Shown piece after piece: positions 50,599-61,697 of a DNA stretch of 64,000 bases (its first letter is position 1; each line of letters opens with the position of its first letter). The DNA comes from Euwallacea fornicatus (Eukaryota > Arthropoda > Insecta > Coleoptera > Curculionidae), in the NCBI RefSeq assembly GCF_040115645.1, contig NC_089543.1, positions 2,914,001 through 2,978,000 of the forward strand, in the 5' to 3' direction. The position numbers and the translations under genes are program-made. The notes under the pieces are model-generated. The model was given only the letters and a program-made list of their open reading frames with translations. It made no database searches and had not been told where the DNA came from.

Positions 50599-53556
50599 CA
50601 TATATTGAAATTAACTTTTTTCTGAAACTTCAGAATTCTATTTTTTCTATGTTTCACGCATTTTCAAAATTACAAAATCAACTCGAAATTCAAACAAAAT
50701 CTGAACAGAACGATAAACTTAAACCAACTGCAACTGCATTTCATGGATCAAAACAATAACAAAGAAAGTATTTAGATCAGGCAGCTGCTCTTACATGGTT
50801 TAATGCAGAAATCTATGCCAGTTTTTACCTCAATTTGCAATGCTGCAGAAAAAATATGTTAACGGATTTATAATTACCTTCTTATCTAAAAAGGAAAACA
50901 GTTGTCATTATTTAAGCATCTTAAAAGTGTAGCAAAGCGGAGCATAAGCAATACACACAGTGGTATTTTCTATAACTAGACATACTTGTAGTAAACATAC
51001 ATCATTTATTCGCAATTATTCGTTAACGGACAATAATTTGCAGTTATTAAACTTGCTAGATGTATGTTAGTAGAATGGAGATCAATGCACATCTCTGCAT
51101 TTGCCATCCACATTTGCACGTTGCGTTTTAGAGTCGTCCGTTTATTTCAATATCAACAGATCAGTATATAATAGGTATTGAGCGAGTTTTCTCTTGTGGT
51201 AAATAGGGCGTAGTCCGAGTTAGCAATGTGAAGGTTCATAAAGTGGTACTGGTACTGGTACTTATAAATCCAAGAGAACGTACTTACGGTCGGAGGCGAG
51301 GAATGCAATAATGGCACCTCAGTCTAACCCAACATAAAATCAATTATGCCGGTGAAAAGGTGGTACCCTGACCAATGAACTTAGATTTTGTTGATGTAGG
51401 TCAGCATCGGATAAGAAATCTTTTGTTTATGTGTGTTACTACTGGACCGTTTGCTAGAATATCTTAAAACCACGTTACAAAGCTAAAAAATTCAGTTCCG
51501 ACAATGCTATGTGAACTAGGTACTCCATAGATGATGGTTCGATGTGTTATTTCCGATTATTGGTATTTTGTAAATATGTATTCTGTATCTCCTGCTACGG
51601 TCGAATTTTTGATTAGATTATCCGCTAGCAGCACTTAAGAACCGTTGAATTTGTTTAACTAAAATGACTTTAGGAATCCTAATTGAGACAAATACTACAG
51701 AACTATGCAAAAAGTGCGTACCTAATTATCCCAGAAGTGTTTGGCTAGCTGGAAAAAGTACCACTTCCACGTGTATTTGACCATTGAGCACATGCCACAT
51801 AGGATTAAAGTAATATTTGCTTATTAGGTCAAATCTAGATTGAATCTACATAAATTTGATTTTGTCATAATTTTTATGATTATGAAATTAATCCGCGCCA
51901 ACTCTTTGAATGAAGGTAAAAAATAGCGTAACATTACTTCACAAAGCTAACCATCCTGTAAGATTTTTAGATGAGCGAAGAGGATGCTTCACTTAAGATG
52001 GGCAATCAGATCGGCCTTGCAAGGTTCTTACTCCCATCATCATCTTCTGGGGGATATTTTTTTTCTAGCAAACGTCGACCGGTTTATTTCACGATTGGCG
52101 TCCTAGCACACACCTTATTATTGTTCTACTCCATACCACCATTCAAACACCAAGTGCCGAAATTTTTTGGTATGATTCAATTTCACCATTTTCTGTTCTA
52201 GACCAAAGATTATTAACGGGATATGATCAATAAGCAGTGATCCGTAAATTTAATAGCTGTATTTACATCTATAAATGGTCGTCACTGTAAAAGTTGATCG
52301 CATTTACAGGTCATTGATTTTTGTTAACTTGTCCGAACGCAGAGGCTTTTAATAATCCCAGGGTTAAGGTTGGCGGTGAAAGCAGCCAAGAATAGTGTTA
52401 TCACATTAACTTGCATGAAATCTCTTTGACCTCAAATCATTGTAGACCTCAACGGTTGGCCTCCAGAGTATTTTACTTACGATTCTTGTGGTGTTCTAAT
52501 CGACTTACTTTCATGAACTAATGAATATTTATTGAACAACCTCAAAAATGCCAATGTAAATTGCGGTCGACGAGGAAAGATGCATCACATCCTATAAAGC
52601 AAAGTTCCATCGGTAATAATTGGTCTCAATGACTTTTTCAATATATCAGAAAAACGCTTCAGCGCTAAAAGACACTAGTTAATAGAGCATTTGGTATTTT
52701 AAGTGCTGTTAAAGCCATTTCCCAGGTTATTTCCTTCTAAGCCATATTTGTATCGTATGCGTGAGGGCATAAATAAGATTCTAAGAAATCTGTAGAATTA
52801 CTGATGTAGAATCACTATTAGAAACATTTTTGAATACCTAAATAAATTACTGTCTTTAATTCCAGGTTAAACAATGATTGTTATTCATCAAAAACCTCTG
52901 TATGTAGAATTCTTTACCTGCATCCTGCGCCCAACGCAAACGGAATAAAACATGAGATTTTATCTGATGGTGTTGGAGCAAAACTTAAGGTGTTGTTGTA
53001 CCTTTGCCAGACGGTGAAAGGTGAGTGACGTACCATTTTTGCTAGAGCCAAGTACCCAGAGGAAAAATTAACATCGGTAAGTTGTACTAGTTGATACATA
53101 CATGCGTGTTGGGATGGGTGAGTATTTTATTGACATGTTAAAAACTTTTGTCAACACTAAATATATAGATCAGGTGATCCTGCGAGATCCATAAGACTTA
53201 CGATAGAGACATACAATTTGTAAGAAAATAAATCCTTCTCGTAAAATCCTTGTTGGTCGATAAGATCGTTTAGACCTTTTATTTGATGTATACTTTGATG
53301 TATTTTCTGTGCCTTTTCTTCCTCTTTAGAAATTCTTGAAACTTTTCCTAAATTGTTGAAATCCAATTTGGACCTGATCTAATCTAATGGACCCTATGTT
53401 AATGCTGAACAACTTAGTTGATATCTTGAACACCTGGAAATACATTATAAACACCTTCATTTTAGGGTTCTATTAAAATTGCGAAAATAAACTTCAAGTG
53501 ATTCCGTATCTCAGAAACTATGAAAAATATTACAATCCAGTTTATGTACGTTTAAG

Positions 53557-54592
53557 CAGGGTGTCTCGTATTAGTAGGTCAATCTGATAACCGGAAATTT
53601 CTTATGCCAAAATAATTAGATTTTCCTCGTGGCATTTTTTTCTTTGGTGCTTTACGTTCATTACACCGGGTGTTGAAGGTAACAAAAACAATTACTTTTG
53701 TTAATAACTTGGGTGTTTCTTAACATAATTTAATGAAATTTTGCAATGATATATAGTTCGATTAAGCGCACATTTCCTATGATTTGGGTAAACAAAATTA
53801 GAGTAACAACGGGGAAAATGGGGGGTCGTCTACACTTTTTCCTCCCAGCTTTTTTTGCGCACGCCAATAGTGCATTTGATTAATTATTCAAAATAGTCGT
53901 TCCTTTATCTGGATTTATTCATTCTTATAAAACTTTTATTTACACCTTACTTTAGAAGATATTTCAGTTTATTGCCGCCAAATATGTGGCTTCCATTTTT
54001 CATTTATGTAGAGAACATAGTTCAAAAACACACATGATTGCTGTTTTAGTACTAGATGGACGTTGCACTTATTTATGACTCGATTTTCAATTTGAAGTGC
54101 AATCGTTTTCGTGCTAATACTCAGATTGATATGGATAGTTTGTAAAATGTCATCTTCCTGGTGTGGTAAATTAAATAAATAAATAATGGAAGCCACGTAC
54201 TGGTAGACAATAAGCTGAAATATAATATAAGGTAAGTTGTAAATCAAAATTTTACATGAATGAAGAAATCCAAATTGAGAAATAACTAATTAAAATACTT
54301 AAACAAATGGATCATTGGCATAAGCAAAAAAAAATTGGGGAAAAATGTGTACATGAATCCCCATTGTCTCCTATTGCTTCTCTAAATGTTTTAAACTAAA
54401 TCATAGGAAATGTACGCCTAATCGAACTATACATCACTGCAAAATACGTTAAGAAACACCCAAATTATTAACAAAAGTATTTTTTTTACAACTTCAACAC
54501 CTTGTGTAATGAGTATAGTGTCAAAGAAAATAATGCCATAAAGTAAGTTCAATTATGTTCGTATAAGAAATCTCTACTATGAGACATTCCGT
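53557..54592. repeat. Fold-back (palindromic) element, about 1.0 kb
   Basis: The left arm begins CAGGGTGTCTCGTA and contains ACCGGGTGTTGAAG, TAACTTGGGTGTTTCTTAAC and ATATAGTTCGATTAAGCGCA. The right arm carries all of these inverted (54360-54592), ending GAGACATTCCGTAT. An inner pair, TGTGGCTTCCATT near 53980 and AATGGAAGCCACGT near 54186, extends the palindrome. The 92-codon minus frame inside (53969-54247) is therefore repeat sequence. It is of the same general type as the 5.6 kb element. Confidence 0.8.
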
Positions 54593-55508
54593 ATATCTCG
54601 TTGAGGTGATTAATTTGATGTATTTTCTATGTCAATTAGCGAAGAACTCCTCCCCTTCGGATATGTTCCGTTAAATTTATAAATCCTAGAATTCTATATT
54701 TGATTTATCAATAATGAAATACTTGAACATTTTAAATGACCGAAATATTTGTTAAAAAGTAATTTCGTTTTAAAGATTTTTGAGAAGATTTCAGAAGTTT
54801 TGAAGTACTATATTCTGATGTTATTGACTGATTTGTATTTTATAAATACTCTGTATATTTATATTTTTCCTAAACACTTTTTGCAATAAACGAAACATTA
54901 CGTGTAATTGGACTGTGGTTATGATTAATGGATTAAACGATTTTCTAGTAAATCTTCGGTTTTCGATTTATAAGAGTGATATATTCAATAAAATTAAAAT
55001 AATAACGTGTACTTTTTAAAAATTAATGCCGTGTTCAACAAAGCAAAATAGCAATTATCAGAAATACCACATTAGAATGTGATGAGCATTATGTTTTAGC
55101 TGGCCAAGTGTAGCTTTCAGCTTTATTTAAGTAGCAATTATTCATGCTTGCCTCATGTTGATTCCTATTATATTGAGTGCTTTTTTAAAGGAAATTGAGT
55201 TTCTGTCATTTGGAGACGTTAAAAAACAATTAGAAAATAATTATTTCTGCACAGAAATCAGCTCCAGCACAGTTCAAGGAATTGCCATGTGTTAAGTCAT
55301 ATTTTTGATTTTCTAATAGTTTCCGTTTTTTAGCATTAATAACGAGAAAAACACTTTTGTAGGGAAATTAAAAAAAAGTTTAAAGAGGGTTAAAAAAATA
55401 AAAATCGATTTATAGCTATGTTCCTAAAAAAATATAAACCATGTCATTTCAGTGTAACTAGAGGCATGAGAAACGAAATTGATAAGTGGCAAACTAGTAA
55501 GTACTTAC

Positions 55509-55619
55509 TCCAATCGGGCGCATTGAACCTCTAGGTACATTTTGATATAAACTACCCGGAGCCAAGTGGTGTCGGTATTTATTCGGTTCCAACTGAGATC
55601 CACAAGTGATATTCTTCAT
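55509..55619 (-). CDS. First coding exon of the mosaic serine protease (cytoplasmic tail)
   Basis: ATG at 55619-55617, 37 codons reading MKNITCGSQLEPNK ... NVPRGSMRPIG, ending in phase 0 at a GTAAGT donor. The next recognised same-strand exon (43258, after an ATTTCAG acceptor) enters in phase 0 and encodes IDYTLPNCTGRR, which lacks a start codon and needs such an exon. The joined text is a polar, Tyr/Arg-containing tail without a signal peptide, as expected for a type II anchor. The intron is 12.25 kb. Extra cassette exons in between cannot be excluded. Confidence 0.65.
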
Positions 55620-58420
55620 TTCGCCGATTCACTACCACTAGAACCCACGAAAGAAATTTTTTCGAAAAATCATTCCCGGCAAATGTTACATTTTCGTCGT
55701 CGATGGTACTGGTGCATGGTACTCTAACGTAAATACAAGCGGTCTTCTCACGCGAAGCGAACGCTTCAAAGCGGTTTTACTTTATGCCGGTATCTACGGT
55801 TAGTCAATGTTTGTTAAGGTCTTCGCGGGTCTTCTTTTGCTACAGCACTGGAGGTGGTTGATAGTGACCATCGATGCACTGGCATAGACAAGATCAAGAT
55901 TTATATGGGTATTATTATTTGTATATGAAACCATGCTGAAGCAGGAAGATGTGAGTAGCTGATGATACTGATGAACGGACATTGCCTAGTTTAGATGGAA
56001 ATGCAGCTAATGTAGACATCTACTTAATTACTGGAAATATACTTTCTTGCCAACTAGGTGATGTTATGTGCGACAGGCAAGCAAATGATTTATGTATTGT
56101 TTATTTAGTATTCTAACTCTTTCACATCCTGGTGAAGTTTTACCTTTCTTTGAACCCTCAATTAAATTAGTTTATAAAATAATTAGACTTAAATAAGTTA
56201 ATGGTGCTATTCACCGGGTCTTCTGTCGCACTCTCTGCTGTTCATAAACTGGTTTTAATTTTTTAAATTGCCACTGGTATGCAGGCGTAACACTATTAAA
56301 GACCGAAACCACACATGAAACAATAATTTTTATACATATCTGCTTTTATGTGCTACTGCATTTGATCGTTAGTCAGAATCATAGCATGAGGTGCAAATGA
56401 GACGTAATAACTAGAAAAAGTCGTTCATAAATCCGAATAATGGTGTTAATAACAATACATTTCTGCTTTAACAATTTTAATTGATGGTTTCGAAACCGCT
56501 ACCGTTTTAAACTTGAACCACAAAAGTTCAGCATTTTCACCTGCTCACGCAAAATTGTCATAAACTTTATATAACTGTTGAGGGGCCCGTTATAAACAAT
56601 GAAAAATAATTTGCAACTACAACATGCCGTTGTGATACAGTCACTGTTACACTTCATGGTTTACACATAGTTTTAGGTAAAAAAACTGGCCTTAACACGA
56701 TTCACGAAAACTTTAGCTTACTTCACCTTGTTTATTTTTTGCGGTTCGTATCAGGCAAAAAAGCACTGATGAGGTTTCTTTCTCATCGATCTAGATATTG
56801 GATGTTGTAACGGTTTATAATTAATTGTAAATCAACAATCACTGATTGTGTAGGAATTGTGTCGTTTTTCATCTTGTCGAAAAAATGCTTGGATGTTGTA
56901 AATATATGAATTTAATTTCGCATTGCACTGAAGTAGATTACAATGAGTATGAAGTAGTAAATTAACAATATAGAAATTTGAAAACGAATCTGCTGGACGT
57001 AAACAAATTTACTAGTTACAACAGATCCAGCTATAGATAGGTCGAAAATGAAAGTGATAACAATCACAAACTACCGCAGTTAATTCATGAACTTAAGTAG
57101 ATTAGGTTTAGATTTGGGTTAGAAAAGTTAGATTTCGGTTAGAAATATATTTCGAAGTCGACGTGTGGAATAAATCCATTCTAGATATCGATAGAACTGA
57201 ACTAAGAGCAATACTGCATATGTACATTTAAAGCACCTGATGTATTTATAGTTCTACCCGAAATTCCTCAAAATTTTAAATTATTTATTTATTATCCAGA
57301 CAGTAGTTTTTGAGATTATTCAATGAAAATTTTACTGAAGGTGAAATGTATGCATAAAAGAGATGGATTGATTGTATATAAAAGAGCCATATTCATGCGG
57401 GATAAAGAAAAACCTAATAAGTGGCAACCTAAGCCTCTCGTTAGCCTCTTAGATACCCATTGCCTATTCTTGCATAAAGGAACTTGGAGAATTGGCCAAT
57501 CAGCATCAACAACACTGATAAAAGCGAAGCAGAAGGACAAGTCACTATTGGACATGAAGCTATCGCAAACTTAAAGAGGAAGTAAACTTTAAAGAGGGGT
57601 TATTATCTTGAAAGCGAACGTTGAAAGCCTTCATCTTACTTATCATATTTGAGCACTAAAATAATATAAAAACATTTCAATGTATTAATCAAAACTGAAT
57701 ACAATACTAGAAAATTAAGAGATATTGAAGAAACACTAAACATTTTATTAGATCATTTCGCGAAGAAGGCCCCAAGTTCAATGCCCATCTAGTCCAAGTA
57801 CCCCATGAAGAGTACCAGTACGATTTTGTAGTTCTTAGGTAAATTAGATCCAAAAATGAACTAAATTAATTCCCGTCTAGCTGTTGTTTTTAATCGGTGT
57901 ATTGTGTTAAGATGACGGTATTATTCTCCATTTATTTATGCGAGTACTGCCTATATCATATTCGTAGCACCGTAAAGTTCCGAGTAATTATTTCCTCCCA
58001 AATTAAATAATTCGAGGGCTATTTGTAGATATTAATAGGTTTTAGATATGCTTCGGAAAACTTTTACATATCATACATTTTAATTGGCTTTTAGTTAAAT
58101 AATCCATGAGGTTTTGGCCATTTTTCTCACTTAAAAATAAAATCCTTCCGTAAAAAATAAAGGTATTTAATTCAACTAGGGGCGATGTGCTTATAGAGCT
58201 GCAAAGCTTGTTTGAGGCATCAGGAAGCTAAGGTTCAATTGCACTGGTCCTCACTTTAAAATACTCCTTTTTAAGATCTAATATCAAATATTAGGTTTTA
58301 AAACTATACATCTGCATTAGCTTTCCGTTGCCAATAAAATAATTTAAACAGTCGTAACTGATATTCACCACAAATTGATACTTATGTCCATTAATCACTC
58401 TCACTGGGCATGACGAAGTT
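55620..58420. other. Intergenic interval upstream of the protease gene
   Basis: The first 180 nt (55620-55800) are G+C-richer than average and probably include the protease leader and promoter. Overlapping 79- and 83-codon frames at 57316-57574 on opposite strands lack recognised domains. No other feature was found. Confidence 0.45.
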
Positions 58421-60778
58421 CTACGTGTATTTCTTCGACGAAATTGCATCCAATATCCTTTGGAACGTTTGGGATGATAATCCTGACCATAAATTCGAAA
58501 CAGATGATTCGGAGTTTGATCTGCTTCTTCCATAAAAATCGTCGTAGTAGTCGTAATCTGTGGTGATTACGTTGAATTTGGCGTAGTACACTGCCGCAAA
58601 AGCTGAATAAATCAGAAGGGCCGCAGTGGCAAGCTAAAATTGATTTAAGAGTTGGGAATTCTGATAAAAATATTTAAGAAAATATAATATATAGGGTGGT
58701 CGTATCCAGTGATCCAAATTTCATCCACATATTCTTTCAGCAAAAATAGTATAATTCCAGTTCTAAAATGCATTTAGTTATACAGTAAAATGAAGCGGAT
58801 GAATATGTTTCAAAATCGAACCAAGATTTCTATGTTTCAAAAAGAAATGGCCAGTGACCTACCATACAAAAATTAGGGACGGTAAATCAGTATCTGACTC
58901 CATGAAATATATCAACCCGCATACACCAGTATTCATTTGGATCTCTAGCGGAGTAAAACCAAATGAATGTTCTCGTGTTAAAATTTGAACCTAATATCTC
59001 AAAAACTCTTCAGAAATATAGGAAAACTGAAAAAAAAATGGTTGAATCTTTTGATATTCCTTATAGCGAAAACTACTAATTTCCGCATGAGACAAATTTT
59101 GCCAAATAGTAACATTTTTGTCAAAATAATACATGAATGAAGTTTCTTCTATTGGTTGGAGACAATCCTGCACAAGTAGGCGAAACAAATTATAGAAGGA
59201 GATGTAATTAAAAGAAAACAATGGCCGACGTTCAAAGATTATTTGTACAGTAAACTGCTAATAAAATATTTGTCTCGAACGGTTTTGGTGCTAATTAATC
59301 TTATACAGTGTTTCCTGAATGTACGATGCAAATTTAAGTGGATATTTCTTGAATCAAAATTTAAAAAAAGTCCTATAAACATGCATTTGGACTCTTCACC
59401 TTTTTTTTTAATAACAATATTTTCCAAGTCTGCCTTTTAAATATATAAAAATGTATCTAGAAATTTCAGGGGTGTGCCCACGGGACTGGCTCGGCGGAAT
59501 TGTATACCAAAATAGTAACCCCAGAATATTTTGATAACAATTATTTTGGATACAATGGCTGATAATTAAATTTTTTTTATCTTTGATATTTTTCAATATT
59601 TTTTAAAATCAAAATTTTTGCACACATCTGAACCAACATATGACAAGTCAAAAAATTTAAATAAATAAAACAAATCCTTTAAAATCTACAGAAATTGTTT
59701 AAAATTACTACTACCAACTAAGATACATTAGTTTATTTTATTTCCAAGTGACTACCAAAATATTTTCAAAACAGCACCTTTTTTAACAACTTTTATTTTC
59801 AATAAGTAAACTTGAATTTAAATATAAATTAAGTAATTCCAGATATATGTTTATAAGAACATTTTTTCTTATTTTGGTTCAAACAATATACCCTTAAATT
59901 TGCAGTGTATAAATTAGAGGTGAAGGCTGAAGGAGAACTCTTTCAAATGAAAAACACTGGTCTTCCCCGATACAAGACTAACTAATTACGCCATATAACA
60001 GAAAAGCCCTAAGTTTACTACCTAATATAAGAAACACTTTGTATACAAAGCCGAAACAAACCTCTTTTTGATACGCAAATAACAATTAAAGCAGCACAGA
60101 CTGATTTTTTTGTTTAATTAACTCAGGGAATTAATTACCTACCTGGAATGCAGCCCAAAACTTAAAACTGCCCTCATTAATAATGAAATCGTAATAACCC
60201 TCCCAAGGGTCTTCTATTGCTGCTTTTGGTTTTTCTTTCAGTTCCTCCTTAGGAATGTCATAATGGTCATCATGATATACTATATCATCCATTGACATAC
60301 CTCTGGCTTGTCTTATATTTTCTTGGGCTTCGTCATAGTCTTCTAAACCTTTTTCGTAACTAAAATAGGCGCCATTTCAGTGTAGATAATAAAAAATTTG
60401 AAAATATTTATATATTTGCGGACTTTGATATGAGATATTTTCAAATAATTATTTCGTGCCAGATGTAAGGTGATACAGAATCAAATAGGTGTAAGTGTGT
60501 GCTTTAGTGACACGTCAAATTTACACGAAGGTTTTATGAAGTTGAAGACCAGATAAAAAGATTATTCTTTTACCACTATATCATATATTACGTTTAATAA
60601 TTCAAATTTTTGAAAACTTAGCTTAATATTAAAATACTTACTCAGTTTGTTCTGACATAGGTTCCATTTTTTCCGTCGTAGCTACCGCTAAAGTTAATTC
60701 CGTAGAAGGTTTAGATACTGTCGCACACCGAGCAAAATTTATTAAAAACAAAAAAACCACGTAACATTTAAAGCACAT
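58421..60778 (-). CDS. Single-pass membrane protein, 188 residues, unrecognised insect family
   Basis: Three exons: 60778..60642 (ATG, ends in phase 2 at GTAAGT), 60359..60143 (phase 0 out), 58633..58421 (TAG stop). The introns are 282 and 1509 nt and all phases agree. Order: signal peptide (MCFKCYVVFLFLINFARC, about 1-18), short Thr/Glu-rich linker, acidic ectodomain with KGLEDYDEAQENIRQARG and DPWEGYYDF, then FKFWAAFQLATAALLIYSAF as membrane segment (about 112-135), then a cytoplasmic tail of about 50 residues with a DYDYYDDFYG cluster and RSRSNSESS. Topology is type I. I do not recognise the family and assign no function. It sits upstream-to-downstream in tandem with the 488-residue gene, which has the same plan and the same first-intron phase. 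Confidence 0.85.
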
Positions 60779-61697
60779 TTTTAAAGAAGTTTTTCGAGTT
60801 GCAGTAATGCACTATCAAAAACTGCACCGCTTCCGATATTGGAGATTGTTCCAATTCGTATCTATCAACTGTGAGAAATCAAAGATGACAACATACTAAG
60901 TGCGGGTTCTAATGATGAATAAGTGATAATTGTTATTATTTGGTCCATGTTTGCTTAACGGAAAATAGGTCCTAATGCCATAATTTTTATTACAAATATA
61001 AGCATTTAGATTGTAAATCACTGACATATCGTTGAAGTACCAATTGGATTAGGTTTTACTTGAACACCCCAAAATGCCATTATTCTGTCAAATTGTATTT
61101 GATTCATAAAACAAATTAAATAATGATTTCCATTTTTGTCAATTGGCACCCCAACAACCGTTTTAGTGGTACTGTATTATATTGAATTGGGTGGGCTAGT
61201 AATAGTCTATTACGATGTGAGGCCTATTTGGACTCACACTTTATGGTTCTCAATATCATATTTAATTATTTATTTTTATTAGTGGTATTTGTAACCTTAG
61301 ACGCCAATAAAGGATTATTTTTGGTTTTCCTAAATATTCAAATTGAATTTGAATTATGATCCTGCACATATAATCCTAGAATATTTTCAGGATCAGAAAC
61401 TCAGAAAAAAAAGATAATTTGTATTAAAGAAGTTTTTGTCATAGAATACCTCCTAATAAACAATATATTATATAGCTATTTTAGAAATTTCGTATTCAAA
61501 AACTGATCGTCTGTGCCAAATGAAATGCCTTCTCTAACAGAACATTAAATTTATAGTAAAAAATCTAATTTTTGGGCCACCACAGGTAATTCAAACTCTT
61601 TTAATTTCAAACTTATAAATATGCGCAATGTCCATTTTTAGGCGCAAAAAAAACATACATTAATTTAAAGAAACAAAATTGCGTCATATCTAATATT
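60779..61697. other. Spacer between the two membrane-protein genes
   Basis: About 0.9 kb holding the leader and promoter of the 188-residue gene and the 3' UTR of the 488-residue gene. A TTTATTTTTATT stretch near 61269-61280 gives minus-strand AATAAA signals. An AATAAA also overlaps the stop codon at 61698-61702. No other gene is seen. Confidence 0.5.

Larger units (their letters stand above)
43259..55508. other. Large first intron of the mosaic protease gene
   Basis: 12.25 kb, AT-rich, containing two fold-back elements (49.5 and 53.6 kb) and a strong short hairpin (46.2 kb). Minus-strand open stretches at 53381-53200 and 53090-52914 have splice-like edges and are discussed as findings. Other open frames show no recognised domains. 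Confidence 0.5.

Noticed and set aside
51972..52201. 76-codon plus-strand frame starting MSEEDASLKMGNQ with a hydrophobic middle
   Set aside because: It has an ATG but no splice context or recognised domain, and frames of this size are common by chance in this window.
52914..53099. Minus-strand frame ending SCFIPFALGAGCR at a CAGGTAAAG donor, reminiscent of a P450 heme-loop approach
   Set aside because: The required FxxGxRxCxG motif is not present, no fitting upstream exon in phase was found, and the only nearby acceptor is weak.
57316..57574. Overlapping open frames on both strands (79 and 83 codons)
   Set aside because: No recognised motifs and mutual antisense overlap; no evidence for either as a gene.
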